From Cunninghamia lanceolata (taxonomy: Eukaryota > Streptophyta > Pinopsida > Cupressales > Cupressaceae): a stretch of DNA of 64,000 nt. Shown piece by piece: positions 10,461-22,250 of this stretch. Made by a program: the position numbers and the translations under genes. The notes under the pieces are model-generated. The model was not told the origin of the DNA. It saw nothing but the letters and a program-made list of their open reading frames with translations, and ran no database searches. The stretch is from NCBI GenBank assembly GCA_027924645.1, contig BSBN01001965.1:12700001-12764000 (forward strand). The letters are read 5' to 3'. Each line of letters begins with the position of its first letter. The first letter of the stretch is position 1.

Positions 10461-12385
10461 AAAGATTATATTTTCTAGAGATGTTATTTTTAGGGAACTT
10501 AGAGCTATTTCTGAACCTGAGTAGCCAAAAGAAAAAGAAGAAAAGGTAAAGAAGGTGCACTTTGATTTAGAGCAGAAAGATGCACCTCAGGAAGAATAGG
10601 ATGATGGATTGGGGGTGAAGAAGACGAAGAAGATTTGAGTAGTTCTTATGAAGATGAGTTTGTTGTTACAAAAGAAGTTGGTGTAGATGATCATGCAAAA
10701 GAATGAGTAAAGTCTCTTACTCCACCCTTGAGGAGATCCACAAGACAACGAAATCTAGTTGATAGGTATAGCCCACCAGATTTTTGTTTTGTATATTGTT
10801 TATTGAGTACTAACAATAAACCTAGATCCTGCAGGGAAGCTATTTTTGAAGATGATAGTGAGTCTTGGCAATTAGCCATGCATGAAGAGATGATGGCTTT
10901 AGACTCTTGTAACACCTAGGATCTTGTTCATTTGGAAGAAAGGACATAGGATGTAAGTGTGTCTTCAAGAAGAAGTTTGGAGTTGATGAGTCATTGTAGA
11001 AGTACAAGGCTAGACTGGTAGCCAAGGGTTACACCCAAAGAGAGGGAGTTGATTTTGGTGAGATATTCTCTCTTGTTGCTAAATTGACTTATATTAGATT
11101 TCTCTTATCCATTGTTGCATCTTATTATTAGGAGATTGAGCAAATGGATGTTAAGACTACATTCTTGCATGGAGATCTTGAGGAAGAAATATATATATAT
11201 GCAACAACCTCTAGGTTTTGAGGTAAAAGGAAAAGAACATTGGGTTTACAGGTTGAAGAGGTCTCTCTATGGTTTAAAATAGTCCCCTAGAATGTGCTAT
11301 CAAAATTTTTAATCATTTGTTTTGAAATTGGGTTTTGTTAGAAGTGAGGAGGATCATTGTGTTTACATTTATTGTGTTGGTGATTCTATACTGGTTCTTG
11401 CATTTTATGTTGATGACATGTTATTTTTCAGCAATACTAGAGGTATGATCAATGAGATTAAAGCCCAAATTTCAGGTGCATTTGATATAAAGGATCTTGG
11501 AGCTGCCAAGTATATTTTGGGAATAGAGATTAGAAGGGACAGAGGTAACATAAATCTTTGGTTGTCACAAAGTATGTGAATACTATTTTGCATAGGTTTA
11601 GTTTGTAAGACTGTAACCTAGTTAGAGTTCCTTTACCCATTGGTACTAAGCTTTCATTATATATTTTTCCAAAGAATGAAGATGATTTTGAGGATATGTC
11701 TAATGTGCCATATGCTAGTGTTGTAGGGAGTTTGATGTATGCAATGGTTTTCACTAGGCTGGATATTACCCAAGCAACGGGAGTTTTGAGCAGATTTATG
11801 TCGAACCCTGGTAGACAACATTGGAATTATGCAAAGAGGGTGTTTAAATATCTAGCAGGTACTCCTGATCATTGCTTGGTTTATGCTGGTACTGATAGTG
11901 TTGATAAATCTTTGGACATACAGGGTTTTGTTGATGCAGATTGGGCAAGTGACTTGGATAGTCAAAGGTCCACTAGTCTCTATATGTTTATTCTATTTGG
12001 AGGTGTAGTGAGTTGGATGAGTAAGAGGCAGCCCACAATTTCTTTGTCCACCATAGAAGAAGAGTATATGGTTTCTACTCATGTCTCTAAGGAGGCAATT
12101 TGGTTGAGGAGATTGTGTACATCTATTGGATTTGATTGCAAGATCATTCAGATTGGTTGTGAAAGCTAGAGTGCTATCTATTTGGCCAAGAATCCTATGT
12201 ATCATGCTTGGACTAAGCAATTTGATGTTCAGTATCACTTTGTTCAAGAGTTGGTTGCAAATGGACACATTGAGATAAAGAAGATAGACAATCTAGAGAA
12301 TGTTGCAAATTTATTGACCAAACCTATGAGCACAGAGAAGTTCGTGTGGTGCAAAGAGGACATGGGCCTTGTTTCTAGTGCCTGA
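10461..12385 (+). pseudogene. Copia-A reverse transcriptase and RNase H, broken
   Basis: After an acidic linker (about 10460-10720) comes Copia-type reverse transcriptase: SWQLAMHEEMMAL near 10862, then several frameshifts. The catalytic YVDDM is at 11406-11420, followed by LGAAKYILGIEI near 11500. RNase H follows from about 11700: PYASVVGSLMYAM, SRFMSNPGRQHW, DADWASDLDSQRST near 11935, and LSTIEEEYM near 12045. The C-terminal LLTKPM motif at about 12313 is the usual Copia ending. At least four stops or frame changes interrupt it. It ends 59 bp before the 3' LTR. Confidence 0.88.
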
Positions 12386-12433
12386 TTATTTTTCATATGG
12401 TTTCCTATAGGTTGATTTACAATGTATAATGTC

Positions 12434-12444
12434 AAGTGGGAGAA
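12434..12444 (+). other. Copia-A polypurine tract
   Basis: AAGTGGGAGAA directly abuts the 3' LTR, the position and composition of a Copia plus-strand primer. Confidence 0.8.
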
Positions 12445-13392
12445 TGTTGGGATATGGTGCCATTAACCTTGTAAATCCCATTATTGTATTATTCCATTTA
12501 TTATTTGTAATTATTCATAAGGAGATGTACTAGTTTCATGGGCAGTGCTAAAAATTATTTACTGCCCACGGTAATTACAAAGTTACTGCATGGTAAGTTC
12601 TCAAGTTACTAGCGGTAGTTATAGGATGTCATTTACTCTGGTAAATAGTAATTGGTCAAAGTGGGGTGCACATATTGAGGAATCACCTATTTTTAGTGTT
12701 ATGACATACATCATAGATGTTGGAAGGTGTAAGAGATTCTATGACAAATGTAAGTTGTCATAAGAATCTATGACATTTATGATAGCATATGACAAGTCAT
12801 AAGATGTTGAAATTAGCTATTTTGGGTCCCTAGGTGTTCAATCTTGCATGGGTATCTTTTGCCAAGTGTAGGGTGCATATATGACAACTTTTATGACCTC
12901 GTAAGAGCCTATTTTTGTCCATGGACACCCAAGGTTGTATTGTTGACTCTTGACAAGTGTTATGAGCTTGTAAGAAGTCATTGAATGTTGAATGGGTGAA
13001 GATTCCAAGGTGGACACCCATCTTGAGGTTGTGTAAAGGGTATAAAGCCATGACATAGTAGATGAGATGCATAACAAGTTTATAGGTACTCAGGTGTTGT
13101 CAGAATGTTGTTAGATTGAAGGCTAAAGGAGAGATTGGTGGTGTTGTTGTATTGTAAATCATTTTTAGATTAATACAAACATTGGGCCTCTTTCCCATCT
13201 GGAGTTTTTTGCCCGAAAGGGTTTTCTCCATGTTAAACATTGTGTTATGTGTTTAGTTTTCTAATTTTGCATTCTTGTGAAGTATAGTTTCATTTCTTTT
13301 TACAATCTTCATCAATAATACACACTTAAAAGATTGTAAAATTTTATTTAAATAAGATTTCCATTGAAGTAGTTTTGCTTTCATTTTTAACA
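12445..13392 (+). repeat. Copia-A 3' LTR
   Basis: A 948-bp LTR starting TGTTGGGATA and ending TTTAACA. It is followed by TTGGG (13393-13397), the copy of the target duplication at 221-225. Joining 1-225 to 13398 onward gives a sequence collinear with 40500-40800, which confirms both borders. Confidence 0.92.
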
Positions 13393-13918
13393 TTGGGAAT
13401 GCACTTGATTTGATTATGACACCCTTTGGCATCAACATGGGGACACCTGAGCACTCTTCCAAGATATCAACATGGACATCATCATCCTTGGGTCAACTTC
13501 ATCATGATTCAAGATCATACAAATATCTTCTCACACGGGAAGATATCCTTCATCTTCAGGAGGTTTTGTTTCTTCCCAAGGGAAGGAACATTGTTCAACT
13601 TTCTTGGATCTACATCTGCATCCTTTGTCGACTATCCAGCCTCACTGCAGCAGGAATATATTATGGAGGGTGTCATAGACCTTTTATCATTTTCTGTCCT
13701 ATGGGGGAATCATATAATCTACTTAGTGAAAGAAGTAGTACTTCTTCACTTGTATAATTTTCATGTTTGTTTTCTCTCTCTTGGAGGGTAGTTTTTTCCC
13801 ACAGGGTTTTCTACCTTTCTCCACTTCATGAGAGATTACTTTGTACATGGGTACCTTACTGGGCCTAGTAGCCAAGACCCATCCTTCTTGTACCCGCCTA
13901 AGCTATGCTTAAGGGGGG
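13393..13918 (+). pseudogene. Copia-E internal fragment, right of the Copia-A insertion
   Basis: This continues 1-225 and aligns with 40715-41217 of Copia-C: GGGGACACCTGAGCACTCTT, then the HGKISFIFRRF-like text, then a block with TACATGGGTACC near 13847 and GCCTAAGCTATGCTTAAGG at the purine tract. Reading frames here carry no known domain. The tract AAGGGGGG at 13911-13918 directly precedes the LTR start. Confidence 0.72.
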
Positions 13919-14196
13919 TGTTAGTGTATATATATTTCATACACTTAGGCATAAGTGTACTTAGGTGTGTCTTTATACAATCTCGACACATGTCTCATTG
14001 AGGTGTCAAGGTTGTTGGGAGGTTAGGAGAGGTGTAACCAAGTTTCCCACTAAACTAGCCACTAACACTAGTATTGAGGAGTCCTTTCCTCAACTAACTA
14101 ACTTCCTCTCCTCACCTATATGTACTCATCTTAGTGGACTATCAATCTACTTTGATTTGATACTTGCATTCATTCAGTTGATCTTGCACTCTAATA
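13919..14196 (+). repeat. Copia-E 3' LTR (end uncertain)
   Basis: TGTTAGTGTATA begins right after the purine tract at 13911-13918, which fixes the start. The end is only estimated, from the about 300-bp LTR of the related Copia-C and a GATCTTGCACTCTAATA stretch resembling the GATCTTGGCAGTTTCTACA end of that LTR. The 5' LTR is outside the window. Confidence 0.5.
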
Positions 14197-15559
14197 CTTT
14201 TAAAGTGGTCCATTAGTGTTCCTAGTTGATCATAAGTTGCTATCCATTTATCCTAATCTTGACACGATCGATACTTAGGTATAGCTTATCTTTAAGTATT
14301 TGGGAGCCCACAAATCTGAGCAACAATAGGGGATTCTTCTCCATAATGGTAATTTCACCCTCTACTTAACATCTAATCCTTTCCATCATCCACAAGTTCC
14401 CAACTAATAACAACAATATTAATTTCGTCCTTGGTATCATCTTGCAACTGGTTCTTGTAGACACCTAAAATTGACTAATGCATTTCCATGTCATTGCACT
14501 TCATCTACATCATTTTCTTAATCCATTAATTATTCCATTTCTTCTATCCATATTAATTAAATAATATAATCAAATAAATTTCCATTTTCTTATCACAAGT
14601 AAATAAAATTAATATTTTATTTACTTTCCAAATTATCCATTATTTCATGTGAATTATCCATTATCCATGAAATTAAATCCCACAATTTCCTCCACTAATC
14701 AATCAAATTTCAATCAAAATAGTTAACTATGCAATCAACATCAATCAATTTAGTTAACTATTCAATCAATATGACTAACTCATCAATTAAGTTAGTTAAA
14801 TCCCTCATCAAATCTTCTCAATCAATTCTAGCCATTGATCTTTCATTTGATTCTCCACCATTGATCATCATTTTTAAAAATCTATAAATTGATCTTCATC
14901 CAAGCCATTAAGGATCCACAATCCACATTCTCTACAAGTACATGTTAATGTATGTCCATAAATCCATTATCATACCGAGGTTATGATGAATTGTTGAGCA
15001 TTCTTCATTATCATTTCATCGAAGAACATAGTTGGATCTATCATATCAAGGAGAAGAGATTGATTGAGGTGAAGGTAATGAATTGTGTTGATTTATCTTT
15101 CTGTGTTTTAACCTCTTTTTGATTTCCTCATCCTCAGTTCTATATAGTCCTTGATAGAGATATAGTAAGAGACAATTAAGGGAATTTCTCTTGATCTAAA
15201 GGGGCTTGCCCATGTTGTTGAGAGGATATAGGAGAGATATAGATGGAGTTACCATCCACCTTGGTGATCAAATGTTATGGATGGTGATAGGGTCTAGCTA
15301 GAATTTTGCCTAAGTGATGTTGATGACAAAGGAGTGGAGCCTCTTTAACATTTGTGAGGGTAGTGTCGAGAGGACTCAAAATTGCTATGATGCACATCCC
15401 AATAGGGGATCTTTAATGAAGTGACAAAAAACATGTAACCCTATCCACATTCTAAGGGACATTCCCGTAATGATAAAGTAAGGTTTGGAGATGCTAGACC
15501 TCTAGTGCCACATTCCTAGCTTGGACTTGAATTCACATCAGCATATTAGAAATCACCAA
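14197..15559. other. no gene recognised; possible LTR start at 14456
   Basis: AT-rich DNA with no reading frame of note. TGTAGACACCTAAAATTGAC at 14456 looks like the start of a plant LTR, and ATCTATAAATTG near 14880 could be its TATA box, but I find no matching second copy, primer site or target duplication. I see nothing else. Confidence 0.3.
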
Positions 15560-16420
15560 TGATTTAGAGTGAATAGAAAATTTAGTATGTATAATAGAAT
15601 GAGAAACAAATATAGATTTTCTATCTTTCTAGATACAAAAATAAATTCCTAATATGGAAGCATGTGATAGCTAGGAGAACCTTCTAAACCCCATAATTAA
15701 GGACATTGTGCCAAGTAAAGGGATCAAACTTGAAAAGATATAAAAATTCATGGATCCATTACCAAGCCTTTGTGCATGGACACAAACCCAGAAAAGATGT
15801 AGAAGGGTATCTAGTTTCTGATAAAATGAACATCTTGGATTATCTATGCTAATACATATCAAATGGATAATAATAGGAAGGCCTTTCTAAAGAAGAAAAC
15901 AAGGAAAATGGGCAACTTTGGGTTCTACAACTACTTTCCATAGTTTTTGAATAAACTTACCCCAAATAAACTTGGGAGATTGAAGAGGCCACTTGGTATT
16001 TGGCTTTTGAACCATGAAAAGGTGATGCAATATTCATCTCTATCTTATCTTAAAAGTGCAATTATGGAATGTAATATTAACATTCCATTTTTAGTCCTTC
16101 CACTGAGGCTTAATGTAGTGCTTATATATTTTGTGCAAATGTTGAGAATGCATGACTTCAATTATCATTTGGAAGGTTTCTTGGTCAACAAAGATTAAGT
16201 TAAACTTAACTTTGACCTAAGGCCAAGAGTGACAAGTGGAATTATTCTTGGAGTAAACATCCTATAGATTCTTAAATCCACTTCTAATGAACTTAAAGGA
16301 GTGCATCCAAGGAGTAGCAACTAGTGGCTTATCGATGTGAAACCACCATGTAGATTTTTGGTTGATTGACAATCCATTTTAAAATTCATCCCTATTCTAT
16401 AATAAGCAATGTCAAATAGT
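15560..16420 (-). pseudogene. LINE (L1-type) ORF2 C-terminal fragment
   Basis: On the minus strand the C-terminal part of a plant L1-type LINE can be read through several frame changes. It includes KPLVATPWMHSFKFI-like text near 16310-16340, EPKVAHF near 15900, GLPI near 15875, and the zf-RVT zinc region with PRCSFYQKLDTLLHLFW (about 15780-15840). The same order and words (EPK.AHF.W, GLPI, DPRC.F, HAQ.L) occur in the plus-strand copy at 21200-21370, so the two are one family. Reverse transcriptase and endonuclease domains are missing, as in 5'-truncated LINEs. It is inactive. Confidence 0.7.
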
Positions 16421-17270
16421 TTACTACACATTCCAAATACTTTTGGCCATAAAATTACCATTCATTTTAATAGGAATGATAAAAATTGTAAAGGAATGAA
16501 AACCAAGGATATTTCAAGATGGGTGCCCATACAATGAACCAAAAGCAAGGCAATTTTTAGGCTTCACTGCCAAGACAAACTTTGACAATCCACTTAGCAC
16601 ATAAATCAATTACTTGTTTATTGATATCAATAAGACCTGGACTACCAAACTATCTTAGTAGAAAACAAAGGTCTCAAGCAACATAATGGAAATATTTATT
16701 GTATTCTAAATTGGCACATAGAAAGTCTCATGGAAACTTTATGTGTGGAGGAAAGAAAATTTAACAGTATGCTTCCAAGTTGGTAAGCTTAAATCAATGG
16801 CACCTATCGATTCTCCATGTAGAGAGGTAGGCCCCATGTATATCCAATGTGCAAGTAGTCTTCAACTTTCCATGGACATAATAATGCAATAAATTGTAAA
16901 TGTTATTGTGCCTCTCAAATGTAATTTTTTTATTACTTCTCTATCATTTTGATAAATCTAAGAAACAACTTTAAATATCTATTAGATGTCCAATTTTCCA
17001 ACATAACCACCACTCAAATATTTCTCTCACGAGATTATATTTGTAAAGGAAATGGAATTCAATGGCATGCTTCTTCCCTTCCAAGTCTTCATTGATGCAA
17101 TTTCCTTCATAATTAATTTCATATTATTCATTGCTACCCTAATAAAATAAATATTGTAATGAATAAATGTTAAAGTAGTAGTTAGTTAGTGTACTATGGA
17201 ACTAATAAAAAGTAATTACTTTTAAGTCAATGGTGATATTTCATCTATTAATATAGCGTTGGCGTGTAAT
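16421..17270. other. no gene recognised
   Basis: AT-rich sequence without a credible frame. Part may be a further decayed upstream piece of the minus-strand LINE, but I cannot align it. Confidence 0.4.
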
Positions 17271-17740
17271 ACACTCCATAAGCTCGGATAGCTTGAAATT
17301 TTCTGAGATAAAAACTAACAAGAAACTATTCCATCACAATAGAAGGTATAGATAAGCTCAGCCACATAAGACATTGCAGTACAATAAACCAGGCAGAGTA
17401 TCTCCAATATCAGACTTTGGTTTATTTAGTGTAGCTTATTGTTTCTTTATTCACTACTTTGCTTTGATCCAGTACACAAAAAAAGGCATTCCCATGATTC
17501 ACTTGTACCACTATCAGACAATAGTTTCATTACACTTTGTCATTTCACTACTAACCCACATGGCTACTATCGTCCTGTCGACTTAGTAGTTTAAAAGAAA
17601 AAATAATTTTTTTTGGCACTTTGATTGATCTCTCCTCCCTCTGTCAAAACTCTTTGATTGATCAAACATTGAATAAATAAATATTTTTTAAACCTCCAAA
17701 AAACTGTATTTCATCCCATAGGAAGTTGCGATTTCCTTGT
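17271..17740 (+). repeat. diverged paralogue of the ankyrin gene upstream region
   Basis: This stretch aligns in patches with 42160-42560, just upstream of the ankyrin remnant. Shared words include CTAACAAGAAACTATT (17308 and 42209), AGAAGGTA, a TCAAA(A/G)CTCTTTGATTG block (17644 and 42425), and CCTCCAAAA(A/G)AC (17692 and 42531). No ankyrin coding sequence follows here, so it is a dispersed repeat or a promoter-proximal duplicate. Confidence 0.5.
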
Positions 17741-20449
17741 TGCAAGTCGAATATGTACCGCTATAAACCTTCTTTTGAATGTCTTCTTTATCTATCTTCC
17801 TATTCTTGGACTGTTAAATTCTATTGTTATTATATTTATCTTGTATGTTGTGTATTTCTTTGTTGAGAAAAAATTGTGTGGTGACCTGTCTTGTGGATTC
17901 TATATAGATCTTAAAGGTCGCTACTTCGCTTCACTGTATAGCAATTTATTTTAAAAGTTATGCAGAATCACTCTAGTGTTTCACAGAGCTATCATATACT
18001 CCTATTGTCTAGTATGAGTGACAAAGGAATGTACATTGATTCTTTTGTGCAACATGATAGAAGCTTAGGTACAACTTATAATAGCTTAAAAAGTGGAAAA
18101 TGACAATATACAATGTCTCATTTTACATTTGCCAATTAAAAATAATAAATATACATTATTTTGTTATTTATATTTAACTTTCGTGGCTTTGTTTAATTAT
18201 CTATTCTATTTTGTAATATGAAATTTCTATTTTTCCAGTGATTAGATGAGGCTACTAAAGTACAAAGGATGTGCTAGGCATGTGATGCACACAACTGTAA
18301 TTTGTCTTTCCCAATAACAATTATTTTATTTGTTTTTAAAATGTTTTTATTGAATTATAATGCTTTTATTGTTCTATGAGTTTTACAGGGTTTATGGCCT
18401 TCTCTATGTTACCTTTTCAAACACGAGGATTTTCTCTTTTATCTTCATAGCTATATGCTTACATTCTATAATACAATACATAGATACTAACTTTGAAGCA
18501 TGGCACAATGACAATGACTAGCTGCAATTCAACATTTATTATTGACACTGCTTTCAAATATATTACAATGGCAAGGCCTAGTTTCTACACAACACTTTAG
18601 CAATAGAAAGTGTTAATAACAGTTAGTTCTTGTAGTTGTAATTCAGTTGAAAATTATTTTATGAACCCTATAAAACTCACAAAACATTATTTAAAATTTT
18701 ATAATGATAAAATAGTTGTTATAAGGTCCAAGGGATTCACTTAATAAACCAATGGCATAGCATGTGCATTTGTAAGTTACTGATAAACACCCCTGATTTT
18801 ATTTTTACCCCTTAATTTTTTGTTTTGGTACCCACTTTGAATTCATTAGTATAATTGAAATATCTCCCTATTTTCACTAGGTATCCTATATGCCTTTTTT
18901 CGTTATATTTTTATATTTCCTTATTAGTTCTACCCTATCAACCAAGGGCACTACCCACACCTACATTTGACTCAAAACAAGTCTTGATTTCCATTCAATA
19001 CATTATAGCCTTGACATAAAAAACCTAGAAGAGAGATGACAAACATGTCACCCTATAGAATGCTTTGATTTAAAAGTACTTATGTATGTCAACCCCCAAA
19101 CCCTTGCCACACTAACTCTAACAATGAATCTTCCTAATAACAAATATGTCAGTTACAGTATGCATATTAATTTAAATTATAGTGGAAGGTTTTATAGATA
19201 CTGGATGATTCTTTTGGGCATGGCATTACCCAAAGGTGTCAAAGAATTAGTTTTAGGAAACTTGTGTGGGATTGTACTGAACCTACATGACCTCAAGGTG
19301 TGACTATTGGTTCCTTTTTAACTGCATTATATTTGGGATTACATAGGTACCCCTAGGATTATGAGGCTCTCAAAAAATACAAGACTATGTGGTGTAGGAA
19401 AAATATGGCTTCAATTTCCTCTAATTGAATTTTGCTATGTGATTTGCAGAGGATTTGGAATGCCACTTATAAACACTTTAGCCCACTTCTATACATACTT
19501 CTCAAACCCAAATACAATCACATTGATTCAATTATCCACTTTCCTCCTAAGATGGAAGTGTTATATTGGGTCACATTTTGGTTATTTAAAAATCTAATAC
19601 ACATGCACGTGATAAGGTATTGTTTTAGAGGGGAATCCCTTGTGTTATTAGAGAAGATAGTTGAAAATTATGCACACCAAGAGTTATTCCTAGTCACTGT
19701 AATGCATTTGAAAATTAATTTTTATATTGTATTATGAACCTTATAGAATTCATAAAATACAAAAAAAAATATGATAGTGAAAGAGTTGTTAGTAGTGAAG
19801 ACCATTAATAGTTGTGTTCACTACATGCCTAACACATCATATAAATTGTTAAAAGTTTTATTCAAAAAATTCCTCAAACTGAAGCAATGCTAATGGAAAG
19901 CATGATTTTTAATTCAATGCCAATATCTTTTTGGGTATTGTTAAACTTCATGAATTTTACCATGCTTCCAAATTCATTCATTTACTTTTATAAGTTAAAG
20001 CTCCATATTAAATGCAACTAATTTTAAGATTATTCAACATTGTAGTTATAATATAATGCTCCAAATTAGCATAATAAGTATATATTGACTATGATTGAAA
20101 AATCATACTAAGCTATACTAAATGTCATTTAATAAAAAATTAGTGAGAAAATAATTCATATTATCATATACTAAATTTAGCTATTATCACCCATTTGGAA
20201 AACATACACTTGATAAAGATTGTTGTGTAATGAATAACATTACATTGCAAGTTAAACAAACTTGTCATATTAATATAATATTTAGCATCTACCCAATCAA
20301 AAGAATTAACCCTTTAAAAACACCCTATATTAGAACACCAAATTACAATTATTTGAATTAATAGGGGAGTGTACCTAATACATGAGCTTCTTCTGAGGAT
20401 CATAAAGGATTTCACAGAGTTGCCTAGGAATTATGTTGTCTCCCGAGAG
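17741..20449. other. no gene recognised
   Basis: AT-rich DNA with short unrelated frames only. The frames at 19082-19303 and 19361-19737 have no recognisable domain and no supporting neighbours. Confidence 0.4.
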
Positions 20450-22250
20450 ACTCTAGAGGGCTTGGGCTCCTCTCCACTCAATGCCAAGGTTTGGCTCTTT
20501 GTGCCAAATGGATTGTGCTGGTAGTTTCTGGTAATGAGGCCTGGAAAGTGTTGCTTCAACACTGTATCTCCTCAGGCTATCCTATTAACCACCCAACTTG
20601 GAAGAGGATTGGCTTTTAGACACTTCTTGTAATAAAAGAAATTATTCATATTGAAGGAACTTTTGTTGCCAAAAGCATTTGGCTGGCTTGGGAAGCCACT
20701 AAGCCTTGGCTCCATTGGAATGGCTCTGGTTTTCGTGAAGGCCTTTCATTTAATTATTACAATCTTTGGTGGTGCCCTCTCATTCAAGTTCAAGGTCAAC
20801 CCCTTGCTAAGCTTCCTTGGGTTCAAGCTTTGAGTTTTCACAAGCGGGGAATTCATACTCCCAAAGACTTATTTTCTAGAGCCACTATGAATTTATGCTC
20901 ATGGGAGGACCTGCGTGCCCAATTCAATCTTAATAGATTGGATCATGAAAATTTTGACATTGTGATGTCCACTCTGCTGCTGAATATGATTCATAAGATT
21001 GGTATTTTCTTTTCTAAGTGATGGTGGAAATATTGGTTATGGTTTCCTGAGATCGCTTTTTGTCGCTATAAACCAAGACTTGGATATTGTTGGTTATCTC
21101 CTCATCTACCAATGGTATCCTCTCTGAATAACCGATGGCATTTACAATCTTCACCTTCTATTTGGTAACAGTGTTTTTAGACTATTTGGTATGCATCTTT
21201 TGAACCCAAGCTAGCTCATTTTGTTTGGTGCGTGATTTTCCAAGGATTACCCATTGGGGCTCGCCTTCACCATTTAGGTGTTGCTGATCCTAGATGCCCA
21301 TTTTGTGGCCAACCAAAGACTTTTATGGATATCTTATGGTTTTGTTGGCATGCCCAGACCCTTTGGAACTAGATTCATGACTTCTTTTGGCCATTATGTC
21401 CAGAGCCTTTTTCTTGGCATATGATTCTGTTGGGAGACTAGCCTCATCTTCCATCTAGATTTCCTCAATTATAACATGTTTTCCAAGGGGAGATTTTGTT
21501 TTCATTATGGAAGGATAGGAACTCTGCCATCTTTGCTCATCATACTATAACTTTATGATGTTTCTATGTTTACTAAAGCTTGTATCTGCAACAATGTGCT
21601 TCTTTAGATTCAAGTGCAAGCCAACAAAGTGGCTTTGGAGGTTTCCTGCCTTCAAGAGCTTTTGGACCACTGGGGCAATGCCCCTTGCACTGTGGCCCGA
21701 GTCCCTCCTGATGCTTCTACTTCTTAGGGCTATTCCCCCTCTCGGGGACAAAGGCGTGGCAGGAGTTCTCTCGACCACCATTCTCATAACTCCTGCTCCC
21801 AATCCTGACGCCACTCTAGTAGTGGTATTATTCCTAGGCGGTGCTCTACCTCTCCCCTACGGGGTGGAGTTTCTCGGCAGCACTTTGCCTCCTCTCTTTG
21901 TGGTGGTTCTGCATGGGGATCTAAACAACACACAAGTAGTGTTAGTGGCTAGTAGGGGTCTGGTTGGCCAAATTCTACCAAAGTTTTTCCTACTTTGGCC
22001 CTGGCTATCTCCCCAATGCATGATGAAGACAAAGACAGAAAAGCAGAAGATGGGTGGTTCATTCCAGAGGATGCCCTGGACCTTGCTGATATATGGGGCA
22101 ACTCAGAGGATAAAGATCCTCCTCCTCCATCTGTCGAAATTGATCTTTTACTAGACTTTGTGGGGTGACCTTGTGTCCCTCAACCTTTTTTTTGTGCATA
22201 TGTATTATATTTAAACTTTTATGGTAATAGATATGCATATTCATCAAAAA
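20450..22250 (+). pseudogene. LINE (L1-type) ORF2 C-terminal half and 3' end
   Basis: The plus strand carries the C-terminal end of an L1-type ORF2. After a region around 20660-20990 (FVAKSIWLAWEATKPWLHWNGS-like, HKRGIHTPKDLFSRATMNLC at 20833) come WYASFEPKLAHFVWCV at 21187, and the zf-RVT zinc region with DPRCPFCGQP near 21290, FCWHAQTLW near 21345 and LWKDRNSAIF near 21500. In-frame stops lie at 21019, 21166, 21178 and 21370. A frame change then leads to a Ser/Arg-rich and finally an acidic tail ending at about 22168, with a short 3' UTR. The reverse transcriptase core is absent, so this is a truncated, inactive copy. Confidence 0.78.

Larger units (their letters stand above)
226..13392 (+). 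mobile_element. Copia-A: Ty1/copia LTR retrotransposon, degraded, carrying a nested element
   Basis: This is a full-length Copia element with LTRs at both ends, a tRNA-Met-type primer site, gag, protease, integrase, reverse transcriptase and RNase H in the Ty1/copia order, and a purine tract before the 3' LTR. It is flanked by the 5-bp duplication TTGGG (221-225 and 13393-13397). Removing the nested TRGAG-1 (7152 bp) and its 5-bp duplication leaves about 6.0 kb, normal for a plant Copia element. The coding region has many stops and frameshifts, and the LTRs differ in length (922 and 948 bp), so it is old and cannot move on its own. The order of domains excludes Ty3/gypsy. Confidence 0.93.

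Noticed and set aside
21545..22154. A 199-codon plus frame and an 89-codon minus frame
   Set aside because: Both overlap the C-terminal tail of the LINE ORF2, which reads in another frame with better family support.
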